Assembly (NCBI GenBank): GCA_963699805.1
Contig: CAVOVH010000004.1
Coordinates: 620,001-684,000, forward strand
DNA length: 64,000 nt
Reading direction: 5' to 3'
Source: JAGTVG01 sp963699805
GTDB taxonomy: Bacteria; Bacteroidota; Bacteroidia; Cytophagales; Cyclobacteriaceae
The notes beneath the pieces are model-generated. The model saw only the letters and a list, made by a program, of their open reading frames with translations, was not told the origin of the DNA and ran no database searches. Each line of letters begins with the position of its first letter. Within the stretch, counting starts at the first letter, position 1. This document shows, one piece after another, positions 7,689-16,178 of the stretch. Position numbers and translations under genes: made by a program.

Positions 7689-9476
7689 TTTTTTAACAAG
7701 TAGCCCTTTTACCTCAGCAACTTCCCTGGAGGCTACCTGGGTGGCAAATAATTTCAGATGATAATTCCCTTTCTCAAGTTTTAGTTTTCCAAGGTTTTGG
7801 TAACCCCAGTCTTTTTCAAAAGCTTCCACCTCACGCACCTGCCGATCATGATGGGGGTGAACGGGGGAATAAAACGGATGGGTAATCTGATGACTTATTG
7901 TCTGTTTTCCAGCCATTAAACTGATTTCGGAACCAGCCCCCGAAGGTTCTGTATTATACTGGATATGAAATTCAAACTCGCCCTGATCAACCACCTGAAT
8001 ATTCCAGGAAATGGTATCTTCGGGTTGATCCCAATTGATGATCCAGTCATGAGCCCAGCCATTGATATTTGCCTCGTAGGATAAACCACGGCTGATACTA
8101 GCCTCATGAGCTGGTAGATAAGTGATTGGGGATTTCTCATATCCAACGGGTATTTCCCGTTTTGCAGCCGCAGGGATCTTTACTTCATTGAACCAGTCAA
8201 CATATTTGGTATATAACTTCTCCGATAAATCCGGATGCAAATTTGAGATGTCATTTTTTTCTGCCGGATCCTCCTGCATGTCATAGAGACTGTATTGTTG
8301 ATCTCCAGTAACCACGAACCGGTATTGGGGTGTCCGGATGGCTCCCGGGTACATCATCAGTTGGGCTCCCTGATTTTGATGATTATAGATCTCCCGATCC
8401 GGGATGTTGGTTTTCTGATCATTCAGAAGATAGGCTGATAAATCGATCCCATCCAGTGGATTTTCCGGAGTAAAATCAAGATTACAAAGATTTACCAGGG
8501 TAGGCAGGATATCAATGTGAGCAGCGAGTCCATAAACTTTTTTACCTCCTTCGATCCTGTCCCTCCAGTAAAAATAACAGGGAACTCTTACCCCTCCCTC
8601 GTGAACACTGCCCTTTTTCCCCCGCATGTTCCCATTATACCGGTCCCCATTCGGTCCGTTGTCTGTCATAAATACAATGATGGTATTTTCGTTAAGCCCC
8701 ATTTGATCCAATTCATTCATCAATTTGCCAACATTATCATCGATATTTTCACACATTCCATAAATGGTCGACCTTTTAATATTGGTTACAGAATCTCTGA
8801 TGTGAAGCTTATGAATAAAACGATTATAATACGCGTCAGGTACCTGGTAGGGGGTATGGGGTGCATTGTAGGGTATATAGCAGAAAAATGGATGATCACG
8901 GTTTTTCTGTATGAATTGAAGTGCCTTTTCTGTAAGCACATCCGTAATATAGCCTTCCGTATGCAGCGTGTCATCGTTGTCATCCAGGATGGTATCAAAA
9001 TAATTGCTCCAGTGTCCGGCCTTAAATCCAATGAACTCATCAAATCCCTGTGCGTTGGGGGTATAGGGATAATGGGCTCCATTGTGCCATTTGCCAAAGC
9101 ATCCTGTAACGTAACCATTGTCTTTGAATATTTCAGCAATCGTCTTTTCGTCAGGATCCATGTTTTCCGCTCCCCTGGTGACCCAATACACCCCCGTTCG
9201 AAGGTGATATCTTCCTGTCAATAAACTTGCCCGGGTAGGGGCGCAAACCGGGCTTACATAAAATCTATCAAATTGAACACCATGTGTTCCGAGAAAATCG
9301 AGATGGGGAGTCTTCAGGGAATCATTTCCATGCAAACTTAAGTCCCCATATCCCTGGTCATCCGTAAGGATCAGAATTACATTGGGCCTGGATTGTATCT
9401 GGGCCTCCTGTTTGCTGCAACCGGGAAATAAAAATAAAACAGTTAGCAGGATCACCAGAGACTTTAATAATTTCAT
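7683..9476 (-). CDS. Lipoprotein arylsulfatase (family S1) with C-terminal beta-sandwich
   Basis: Hydrolyses a sulfate ester, probably on a polysaccharide. With the ATG at 9476, a lipoprotein signal (MKLLKSLVILLTVLFLFPGC, lipobox Cys20) is followed by metal-site residues in ILTDDQGYGD and the formylglycine motif VCAPTRASLLTGR (Cys78), which needs post-translational oxidation. More metal ligands are in IVFMTDNGPNG. The last 130 residues (WAHDWIINWDQPEDTISW onward) look like an appended carbohydrate-binding-type beta-sandwich. No sulfatase-maturing enzyme, SusCD pair or glycosidase is nearby, so its substrate is unknown. A TTG four codons upstream (9488) is an alternative start. Confidence 0.92.
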   Translation of the reverse strand: MKLLKSLVILLTVLFLFPGCSKQEAQIQSRPNVILILTDDQGYGDLSLHGNDSLKTPHLDFLGTHGVQFDRFYVSPVCAPTRASLLTGRYHLRTGVYWVTRGAENMDPDEKTIAEIFKDNGYVTGCFGKWHNGAHYPYTPNAQGFDEFIGFKAGHWSNYFDTILDDNDDTLHTEGYITDVLTEKALQFIQKNRDHPFFCYIPYNAPHTPYQVPDAYYNRFIHKLHIRDSVTNIKRSTIYGMCENIDDNVGKLMNELDQMGLNENTIIVFMTDNGPNGDRYNGNMRGKKGSVHEGGVRVPCYFYWRDRIEGGKKVYGLAAHIDILPTLVNLCNLDFTPENPLDGIDLSAYLLNDQKTNIPDREIYNHQNQGAQLMMYPGAIRTPQYRFVVTGDQQYSLYDMQEDPAEKNDISNLHPDLSEKLYTKYVDWFNEVKIPAAAKREIPVGYEKSPITYLPAHEASISRGLSYEANINGWAHDWIINWDQPEDTISWNIQVVDQGEFEFHIQYNTEPSGAGSEISLMAGKQTISHQITHPFYSPVHPHHDRQVREVEAFEKDWGYQNLGKLKLEKGNYHLKLFATQVASREVAEVKGLLVKKL

Positions 9477-9627
9477 AATTTTCGTCAATAATGTTTAAGA
9501 AAACTTCAATTTATGACATTCGATGTATATTATAAAATAAGTAATGCCGTATTCATGCAGGACAATTACAAAAAGTTTTTTATCTTTTTACTCTGTAATA
9601 ATACAAACAAAGTATATTCAATTTTTA

Positions 9628-10758
9628 ATGATCAAAATGAAACATTTTATTTTTTGGATCAGTCTTTTATTGATCACCTTCATTCTGCAGGCGCAACCGG
9701 AAGTTAAAACTCTTGAAATAGGTGAAAAAGCGCCTGATTTTAATCTTCCAGGCGTAGATGGTAAAATGCACTCACTACAAGATTTTAAATCATACAACAT
9801 CCTGACCATCATATTTACTTGCAACCATTGTCCTACAGCTCAGGCATATGAAGATAAGATCATTCAGGCAGTAGATAAATATAATAGCCGGGGAGTTGGT
9901 TTTGTGGCCATTTCTCCCAACAGTCCACAGGCGCTCAGTCTTTCTGAACTTGGATATACAGACATGGGGGATGATCTTGAGGATATGAAACGCCGGGCAA
10001 AGGACAAAAATTATAACTTCCCATACCTGTATGATGGAGAAACCCAGGAAACATCCATCGCCTATGGCCCTGTTGCTACACCCCATATCTTCATTTTCGA
10101 TAAAGACAGAACCTTAAAGTACACAGGCAGGATCGATGATACAGAAAATCCTTATCTTGATCCAGGTCAGAAAGATATGATAAATGCATTGGATGCCATG
10201 CTCAGTAATAAACCGGTCCCGGTTCAAAAGACAAAAACATTTGGATGTTCAGTCAAGTGGTCCTGGAAAGGCGAATGGAAAAATAAATTATTGGAGGACT
10301 GGGCAAAAGCACCCGTTTCACTGGAGGAAATAGATACAGAAGGTCTTCAGGAACTGGTCAGGAATAATGGAGATAATTTACGATTGATCAATTTCTGGGC
10401 AACCTGGTGCGGACCCTGTGTGATTGAATTCCCCGAATTTGTTATCATTGACCGAATGTACAGAGGAAGAGATTTTGAATTTATTTCGGTATCTGCTGAC
10501 AAATTGAATAAAAAAGAAAAAGCACTTGAATTTTTAAAGGAAAAAGAAGCTGCCAATAAAAATTATATTTTTTCGGGTACGAATACCTATGATCTCATTG
10601 AAGCGGTGGATAAGGATTGGCAGGGCGGGATTCCCTATACATTATTAGTGGCCCCGGGGGGAGAAATCATATTTAAGACCATGGGGACCATTGACCCGAT
10701 TTCTTTGAAAAAACAGATTGTAGATTATCTTGGAAGATATTATGCTGATGATAAATAA
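9628..10758 (+). CDS. Exported two-domain redoxin/thioredoxin protein
   Basis: From the ATG at 9628, a signal peptide (MKHFIFWISLLLITFILQAQ) is followed by an AhpC/TSA-type redoxin domain (KAPDFNLPGVDGKMHSL) containing the CxxC-like motif TCNHCPTAQAYED, and then a second TlpA-like thioredoxin domain with FWATWCGPCVIEFPEF. The first active site resembles the TCNHCP group of periplasmic thioredoxin-like proteins. Likely periplasmic thiol-disulfide exchange or peroxide handling; partner unknown. The frame extends upstream to 9544, but that leader lacks homology and would bury the signal peptide. The next gene starts 11 bases downstream and is also exported. Confidence 0.88.
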   Translation: MIKMKHFIFWISLLLITFILQAQPEVKTLEIGEKAPDFNLPGVDGKMHSLQDFKSYNILTIIFTCNHCPTAQAYEDKIIQAVDKYNSRGVGFVAISPNSPQALSLSELGYTDMGDDLEDMKRRAKDKNYNFPYLYDGETQETSIAYGPVATPHIFIFDKDRTLKYTGRIDDTENPYLDPGQKDMINALDAMLSNKPVPVQKTKTFGCSVKWSWKGEWKNKLLEDWAKAPVSLEEIDTEGLQELVRNNGDNLRLINFWATWCGPCVIEFPEFVIIDRMYRGRDFEFISVSADKLNKKEKALEFLKEKEAANKNYIFSGTNTYDLIEAVDKDWQGGIPYTLLVAPGGEIIFKTMGTIDPISLKKQIVDYLGRYYADDK

Positions 10759-10768
10759 ATTTTAAACT

Positions 10769-11569
10769 ATGAAAAAGATGCGAATTTTATTTTTTATGAT
10801 GTGCGGCATTCTTCTGGCAGGATACCAGGCCAATGCCCAGAATGAACTTACGGATGAACAAATCCTGAAATTATATGACGGACTACGCGTAGCGGATGTT
10901 TCTGATGGTATGGATATGGTCGGCCTGATGGATGTTGGCATCATGGGGACGGAGATCGAAGCCCTATGGAAAGACATTGATGATTTCAGTCACCAATTCA
11001 GGGGCATTGCCGTAACTGCAAGGTATGTGCCCACCAACAGGGTTGTAAAGCGCCCCATGGAAGCGGATGAATTCAGGCAGTGGGAAGGAAATTGGTATGG
11101 TCAGATTAGTACAGAGCCATTCGTAGAGTTCCTGAAGGAAGGCTCGGTGATCGTCCTGGATGTAAACGGGGATGGGGATACCGGTTCGGTTGGATCTAAT
11201 AATGGCCTTTTCTGGGTCAGCAAAGGGGCAGTGGGAATTGTTTCCAATGGCGGGATCAGGGATACGGATGAAGTGATAAAAGAGAAAATACCTGTCTATC
11301 TGGATCACATGAATCGTGGACGCGGGATCAGACCCGGAAGAAATGAGATCGAATCAGTCCAGAAACCTGTTACGGTTGGCGGCGTACTGATCAGACCGGG
11401 CGATGTGGTGGTGGCTGATGGAGATGGCGTGATCGTAGTTCCCAGGCAGCATGCTGGGAAAGTTGCCGAATATGCCAGGGGGATTCTCACGGGTGATAAA
11501 GCCGGTCGTAGAAGTTTGTATGAACAGTTGGGAATTCCCATGGACCATACAGTAGAACCGGATAAATAA
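10769..11569 (+). CDS. Exported RraA-like / HMG-aldolase-family protein
   Basis: 266 residues of the RraA-like fold, whose members are either RNase E inhibitors or divalent-metal 4-hydroxy-4-methyl-2-oxoglutarate aldolases. The core motif is GSVGSNNGLFWVSKGAVGIV followed by SNGGIRDTDEV, with the metal/substrate Arg-Asp pair in GIRD, then PVTVGGVLIRPGDVVVADGD. Unlike cytoplasmic RraA (about 160 residues), it has an N-terminal signal peptide (LFFMMCGILLAGYQANAQ) and an insert after residue 70. A role in RNA turnover is therefore unlikely; a periplasmic aldolase/decarboxylase-like enzyme fits better but is inference. Preceded by the exported redoxin gene, probably co-transcribed, and followed by a terminator. 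Confidence 0.85.
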   Translation: MKKMRILFFMMCGILLAGYQANAQNELTDEQILKLYDGLRVADVSDGMDMVGLMDVGIMGTEIEALWKDIDDFSHQFRGIAVTARYVPTNRVVKRPMEADEFRQWEGNWYGQISTEPFVEFLKEGSVIVLDVNGDGDTGSVGSNNGLFWVSKGAVGIVSNGGIRDTDEVIKEKIPVYLDHMNRGRGIRPGRNEIESVQKPVTVGGVLIRPGDVVVADGDGVIVVPRQHAGKVAEYARGILTGDKAGRRSLYEQLGIPMDHTVEPDK

Positions 11570-11600
11570 TGCTGGTGAATTTGTTTTAAAATCAGACCCT

Positions 11601-11631
11601 AAAAAAAACCATCCCGTGCGGGATGGTTTTT
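11601..11631. terminator. Bidirectional rho-independent terminator between RraA-like gene and tRNA-Phe
   Basis: ACCATCCC-GTGC-GGGATGGT forms a perfect GC-rich stem with a four-base loop. It is flanked by eight A on the left and five T on the right, so it can terminate both the plus-strand RraA-like transcript and the minus-strand tRNA transcript. Confidence 0.85.
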
Positions 11632-11633
11632 CG

Positions 11634-11706
11634 TGGTGATGAGTGGATTCGAACCACCGACTCACGGATTTTCAGTCCGATGCTCTACCACCTGAGCTAC
11701 ATCACC
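11634..11706 (-). tRNA. tRNA-Phe (GAA)
   Basis: The minus strand folds as a cloverleaf: acceptor GGTGATG pairs with CATCACC plus discriminator A; D arm GCTC...GAGC; anticodon stem CGGA/TCCG with loop CTGAAAA (anticodon GAA); T arm with GGTTCGAATCC. 73 bases without an encoded CCA. A perfect Bacteroidota promoter lies 15 bases upstream and a strong terminator immediately downstream, so it is a single-gene unit. Confidence 0.97.
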
Positions 11707-11720
11707 ACTCGAAAGTGGGG

Positions 11721-11751
11721 CAAAATTAGTCAAATTTATTAATGCCACAAA
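11721..11751 (-). promoter_or_regulatory. Bacteroidota-type promoter of tRNA-Phe
   Basis: On the minus strand TTTG (11748-11751) is followed by exactly 19 bases and TAATTTTG (11721-11728), matching the consensus TTTG-N19-TAnnTTTG. The expected transcription start falls a few bases before the tRNA 5' end. The best promoter match in the window. Confidence 0.8.
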
Positions 11752-11785
11752 ATTTTAAATAATTAGTTTTAATCGGGATATTTTA

Positions 11786-13129
11786 ATGCATTTCGTTCAA
11801 CAAATTGCCTTTTCAGGGGTTCTTTTTCTCAGTGCAATCATCCTTTATAAACGGATCTCTTTTATAAGGAAGGCAATTGGATTGGGCCGGTCTCTCAAGC
11901 TGAACGATCATCCGGCAGATAGATGGAAGCGTGTTCTTTTGCTCGCCTTTGGGCAGAAAAGAATGTTTAGAAGAATGATCCCAGCAATTTTTCATCTTAT
12001 CATTTACCTGAGCTTTATCATCATCAACATTGAAGTACTCGAATTCATCATTGACGGGATCACGGGAAACCATCGTGTATTTGCGTCCTTACTCAATCCC
12101 CCTGGGGAATACAGTCCGGTATATCATGTGATCATGAACTTCTTTGAATGGCTTGCCATGGGCGTTCTGATCGCCTGTATTATTTTTTTGATCCGGAGAA
12201 ATGTGCTGAAGATCAAACGATTCTCAGGCATCGAAATGAGATCCTGGCCTTTGCTGGATGCGAACCTGATCCTGATCTTCGAAATTGTCCTGATGATTGC
12301 GATCCTGACAATGAATGCTGCAGATCAAATATTGCAGCAAAGAGGAATCGGGAATTATACCCTCACAGGTGATCTTATGCTGAGTAAGATATTACTGATG
12401 CCTGTTTTGGAGAATTTTCAGGTACCGGCCTTGGTCATCATCGAACGTACGGCCTGGTGGTTTCACATCATTGGTATACTTGGATTTGCCATATATGTTA
12501 CCTACTCTAAACATCTGCACATCATCCTGGCATTCCCGAATACCTATTATGCCAGTTTAAAATCTCCCGCAGAAATTCCGAACATGGAGGTGGTTACAAA
12601 GGAAGTGAAAATGATGCTGGGCTTACAGGCTGATCAATCGATGAATATAACACAGGAGGTCACAGATCGGCTGGGAGCCAAGGATGTCCAGGATTTGAGC
12701 TGGAAAAACCTGATGGATGCTTTCACTTGCACTGAATGTGGGAGATGTACCTCGGTATGTCCCGCCAACATAACTGGGAAAAAACTATCCCCAAGAAAAA
12801 TTATGATGGATACACGTGACCGGGCAGAAACATTAATAAAAAATAAAAAGGCAGGTCTTATTCCGGAGGATGGAAGATCTTTATTCGATCTGATTGCTAA
12901 AGAAGAACTCTTTGCCTGCACAACTTGCAATGCCTGTATTGACAGCTGTCCTGTAAGCATTGATCCGGTCTCAATTATCATTCAGATGCGGCGCTTCACG
13001 ACCATGGAAGAATCCACTGCGCCAGCGGCATGGAATATGATGTTTAATAACCTGGAGACCAATTTTGCTCCCTGGAAATTCCCGGCTACCGACCGGTTTA
13101 AATGGGCTGAAGAGGTTCAAAAAGTATAA
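11786..13129 (+). CDS. Membrane-bound Fe-S protein with two 4Fe-4S clusters (HdrD/GlpC-like)
   Basis: 447 residues. The first 250 hold about five membrane helices with NarI/HdrE-like character (for example GVLFLSAIILY and IFHLIIYLSFIIINIEV). The C-terminal part faces the cytoplasm and has two ferredoxin-type motifs, CTECGRCTSVCPANI (about 316-330) and CTTCNACIDSCPVSID (about 379-394). The next gene supplies the matching cysteine-rich CCG domains. Together they look like a split heterodisulfide-reductase-like quinone:thiol or quinone:electron-carrier oxidoreductase; the true substrate in Bacteroidota is not known to me. The two genes are four bases apart. Confidence 0.87.
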   Translation: MHFVQQIAFSGVLFLSAIILYKRISFIRKAIGLGRSLKLNDHPADRWKRVLLLAFGQKRMFRRMIPAIFHLIIYLSFIIINIEVLEFIIDGITGNHRVFASLLNPPGEYSPVYHVIMNFFEWLAMGVLIACIIFLIRRNVLKIKRFSGIEMRSWPLLDANLILIFEIVLMIAILTMNAADQILQQRGIGNYTLTGDLMLSKILLMPVLENFQVPALVIIERTAWWFHIIGILGFAIYVTYSKHLHIILAFPNTYYASLKSPAEIPNMEVVTKEVKMMLGLQADQSMNITQEVTDRLGAKDVQDLSWKNLMDAFTCTECGRCTSVCPANITGKKLSPRKIMMDTRDRAETLIKNKKAGLIPEDGRSLFDLIAKEELFACTTCNACIDSCPVSIDPVSIIIQMRRFTTMEESTAPAAWNMMFNNLETNFAPWKFPATDRFKWAEEVQKV

Positions 13130-13132
13130 GAA

Positions 13133-13948
13133 ATGATAAAAGAAGAAAATAAAATAAACATTCCTGTCCTTTCAGAACTGGTGGCAAGAGGTATTTACCC
13201 GGAATACCTGTTATGGATCGGTTGTGCGGGTTCCTATGATGAACGTTATAAAAAAGTGATCCGGTCATTTATCAGGATACTTAATCTCGTTCAAATTGAC
13301 TTTGCTGTTTTGGGCCCCGAAGAATCCTGTACGGGAGATCCAGCCAGAAGGGCAGGGAATGAATTTCTATTTCAAATGCAGGCGCTTTCAAACATCCAGT
13401 TGTTGACCCAATATAAGGTGAAAAAAATTCTTACAGCCTGTCCACATTGCTTCAATACTTTTAAAAATGAATATCCCGCATTGGGAGGAAATTATGAAGT
13501 GGTACATCATACCCAATTGATAGAGGAGTTGCTGGATAACGGAAAGCTTGACAGTAAGGGTCTTCATTCATTCTCAGGTAAGAAGATCACCTACCATGAT
13601 TCCTGTTATCTTGGGAGATCCAATCATATTTATAATTCTCCCAGAAAGGTGTTGAGTAAATTGAAAGGTGAATTGATTGAAATGTCCCGCAACAGGGCCA
13701 AGGGATTGTGCTGCGGTGCCGGGGGTGCTCAAATGTTCAAAGAAGCGGAGAAGGGGAAAAAAGAGATCTTTATAGAACGGACGGAAGAAGCGCTGAAGAC
13801 CCGGGCAGAGGTCATCGCCACAGCCTGTCCGTTTTGTCTGACCATGATGTCGGATGGGGTGAAAAATCTCCAGAAAGAAGAGGAGGTTGCGGTATTGGAT
13901 ATCGTCGAATTGATCGATAAAGCCAACCAGGTTAAAAATGAAAAGTAA
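13133..13948 (+). CDS. Soluble Fe-S protein with two CCG domains (HdrB/LutA-like)
   Basis: 271 residues with two cysteine-rich CCG-type domains: CPHCFNTFKNEYP plus YHDSCYLGRSNHIYN, then GLCCGAGGAQMFKE and ATACPFCLTMMSDG. In heterodisulfide reductase HdrB and in lactate-utilisation LutA such domains bind a noncubane [4Fe-4S] centre. It starts three bases after the membrane Fe-S gene, so the two are surely co-expressed and probably form one complex. The physiological donor and acceptor cannot be read from the sequence. Confidence 0.87.
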   Translation: MIKEENKINIPVLSELVARGIYPEYLLWIGCAGSYDERYKKVIRSFIRILNLVQIDFAVLGPEESCTGDPARRAGNEFLFQMQALSNIQLLTQYKVKKILTACPHCFNTFKNEYPALGGNYEVVHHTQLIEELLDNGKLDSKGLHSFSGKKITYHDSCYLGRSNHIYNSPRKVLSKLKGELIEMSRNRAKGLCCGAGGAQMFKEAEKGKKEIFIERTEEALKTRAEVIATACPFCLTMMSDGVKNLQKEEEVAVLDIVELIDKANQVKNEK

Positions 13949-13951
13949 GAC

Positions 13952-14524
13952 ATGTTTCATCGCAACAATTCAACTGGTAAATCGTTTCAAAATTACGAAC
14001 CTGATGAACCTATTATGAAAATCGACTTCGACCTGCTTCCTGATAATTCCAGGATTTGGATTTACCAGTCTGATCGGCCATTCAGTTCAGACGAAAAGGA
14101 TCTGATCCAGCAGATGGCTGATAATTTTGTAACGGAATGGACCGCTCATGGTAAGAATCTGAAAGCCGGTGCCTGCATTCTCTATGATCAATTCTTAATA
14201 TTATCTGTAAATGAAAAGATCAATGGAGCTTCAGGATGTTCGATCGATGCATCGGTGAGGTTTATCAGGGAAATTGAGAATACTTATCGTATAATCCTGA
14301 CAGACCGGTCAAAAATCGCCTATTTAAAGGATGGAAAGGTAGCTTTGACCGAATTCCCGCGAATAAAAAAGGAAATTGAAAATCAGACTATTACAGGAGA
14401 TACATTAATTTTTAATAACTTAGTACACACGATAGGTGCATTGAAGGATCAATGGTTAATTCCTGCCAGGGATTCATGGATGAAGAAGTATTTAAAAATA
14501 AATACCGAAAAAACGCATGAGTAG
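13952..14524 (+). CDS. Conserved Bacteroidota protein often labelled 'ABC transporter ATPase'
   Basis: 190 residues with no Walker A or ABC signature, so the common database label is not supported by the sequence. Recognisable family segments are LLPDNSRIWIYQSDR, EWTAHGKNLKA, GASGCSIDASVRFI and LIFNNLVHTIGALKDQW. The core begins at the ATG at 14015 (MKIDFDLLPDN); the upstream ATG at 13952 adds 21 poorly conserved residues. It follows the Fe-S pair by three bases and overlaps the next gene by eight, placing it in the same operon. The conserved CSIDAS motif may be functional, but no activity is known to me. Confidence 0.8.
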   Translation: MFHRNNSTGKSFQNYEPDEPIMKIDFDLLPDNSRIWIYQSDRPFSSDEKDLIQQMADNFVTEWTAHGKNLKAGACILYDQFLILSVNEKINGASGCSIDASVRFIREIENTYRIILTDRSKIAYLKDGKVALTEFPRIKKEIENQTITGDTLIFNNLVHTIGALKDQWLIPARDSWMKKYLKINTEKTHE

Positions 14525-16178
14525 AGCATTTATATATCTTCTTATTATTTTATTCCTCCTGCCTGGATGTAATATGAATAATAAGATCGCAAAAAAAGGA
14601 AATAAAAAATTTGATCGAGGGGAATACCAGATTGCCATCGAGAATTATCATAAGGCACTGAATAAAGGCAAAAATTCTGGTGAAATCAATTTTAAGATTG
14701 GTGAATCCTACCGACTTTCAAACAGGTTGAAACAAGCTCTTCCCTATTATCAGTCTGCCATCAATAATGGTTATACCGAAGACCACGCTTACTTTTACCT
14801 TGCGCATGCCTTAAAAGCGAATGAAAAATACAGTGAAGCAAAAAAAATATTTGATCAGTTATCGGTGAATGCTTCAGATGATTTAGTAAAAGATCAATCC
14901 ATCGCCGAAGAGAAAAATCTTGCTGTTCTTGAGAATATCATGAATACAAAGAATTATTACCGGGTTAAGAATCTGAATGAAATAAATACCTCGGGAGCGG
15001 AATATTCTCCTGTTTATCAGGATGGAGAACTATTTTTCACCAGTTCACGGGAGGGGGGAAAAACATACAAGGCGACCGGTACTCCATTTACCAAAATATA
15101 CCGGATCGCAACACAGGGGGCCCGGGTGGACCTGACTACACTGAAGCCGCTTGATGATCTGATTAATGACGAAGATACAAATGAAGGTTCCGTTACTTTC
15201 ACACCTGATGGTTCGATCATGGTATACGCCAAAGGAAACAATGGGAAAAAAAGAGGAGCGAAAGATGTGGATCTTTACATGGCTACCAACAGGAAAGGAA
15301 GATGGTCGGAACCCAGGTTATTAAGGATCAATGATCCGGATTCCTGGGATTCTACGCCAACACTGAGTGCGGATGGACGGACCCTTTATTTTGCTTCCAA
15401 CCGGGAAGGAGGATTTGGTGGAACCGATTTATATGTAGCCACCAGGGATGGCAGGGGACGTTGGGGAAATGTCCGGAACCTGGGTCCAAAAATCAATACC
15501 CATGGAAATGAAATGTTTCCCTATTCAGCCATCGACGGGTCGCTGTATTTTTCTTCAGACGGGCATCCCGGATTTGGCGAATTGGATCTTTATAAGGCGG
15601 AACGTCGGGAAGGCCAGATGGTCATACAGAACATGGGTTCTCCCATTAATACCAGTGCGGATGATTTCGGTATGTTCCTTTTTTCTCCTACCAAAGGATT
15701 TTTCACTTCCAACCGGGAAGGAGGAACAGGGGATGATGATATCTACACCTTCGTGAATGATGATCCTGATCTGAAAATTGTTAATTATTTCCTCTCCGGG
15801 ACAACCGTAACAGCAGATGACGATGGAAACGAGACCATTCTTGCAAATACCAATGTCAGGTTGCTGGATGAAGAAAATAATCTCATTTCAGAGGCATTGA
15901 CTGGAAGGGACGGCCAATTTACATTCAGGGTCTACCCAGAAGAAAATTATAATGTCATTGGTGAAAAACCAGATTATCTGACGACCAGGATCTCATTTAC
16001 AACCATTGGGAAATCCCTGCCTCCAGACAGCCTGAACAAACTTATCACCAATGAGATCTTTGAAATAAAAATCCCGCTCGATAAAATCGTGATCGACAAA
16101 GCCATCGTACTGGAAAACATATACTATGACCTAGATCAAGCCTATATCCGGCCGGATGCCGCTGTTGGAACTGGATAA
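14517..16178 (+). CDS. porE: PorE-like lipoprotein: TPR, beta-propeller, regulatory-like domain, start of OmpA domain (frameshifted)
   Basis: Lipoprotein signal (LIILFLLPGCN, Cys18), TPR repeats (about 25-130), a PD40/WD40-like propeller (about 155-395, with repeated blocks such as LYFASNREGGFGGTDLY), a carboxypeptidase-regulatory-like fold (about 425-500), and the first strand of an OmpA-type peptidoglycan-binding domain (VLENIYYDLDQAYIRPDA). This domain order matches PorE of the type IX secretion system, which anchors the outer-membrane complex to peptidoglycan. The frame breaks at 16167/16168 by one extra G and stops at 16178. Two more extra bases restore the frame by 16275. It overlaps the upstream gene by eight bases. 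The PorE name is by architecture, not by alignment. Confidence 0.78.
   Translation: MSRAFIYLLIILFLLPGCNMNNKIAKKGNKKFDRGEYQIAIENYHKALNKGKNSGEINFKIGESYRLSNRLKQALPYYQSAINNGYTEDHAYFYLAHALKANEKYSEAKKIFDQLSVNASDDLVKDQSIAEEKNLAVLENIMNTKNYYRVKNLNEINTSGAEYSPVYQDGELFFTSSREGGKTYKATGTPFTKIYRIATQGARVDLTTLKPLDDLINDEDTNEGSVTFTPDGSIMVYAKGNNGKKRGAKDVDLYMATNRKGRWSEPRLLRINDPDSWDSTPTLSADGRTLYFASNREGGFGGTDLYVATRDGRGRWGNVRNLGPKINTHGNEMFPYSAIDGSLYFSSDGHPGFGELDLYKAERREGQMVIQNMGSPINTSADDFGMFLFSPTKGFFTSNREGGTGDDDIYTFVNDDPDLKIVNYFLSGTTVTADDDGNETILANTNVRLLDEENNLISEALTGRDGQFTFRVYPEENYNVIGEKPDYLTTRISFTTIGKSLPPDSLNKLITNEIFEIKIPLDKIVIDKAIVLENIYYDLDQAYIRPDAAVGTG

Noticed and set aside
8517..9224. A 235-codon open frame on the plus strand
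   Set aside because: It lies wholly opposite the sulfatase gene, whose motifs are certain, and shows no recognisable domain.
9544..9627. An N-terminal extension of the redoxin protein
   Set aside because: It would put 28 unrelated residues before a good signal peptide; the ATG at 9628 fits better.
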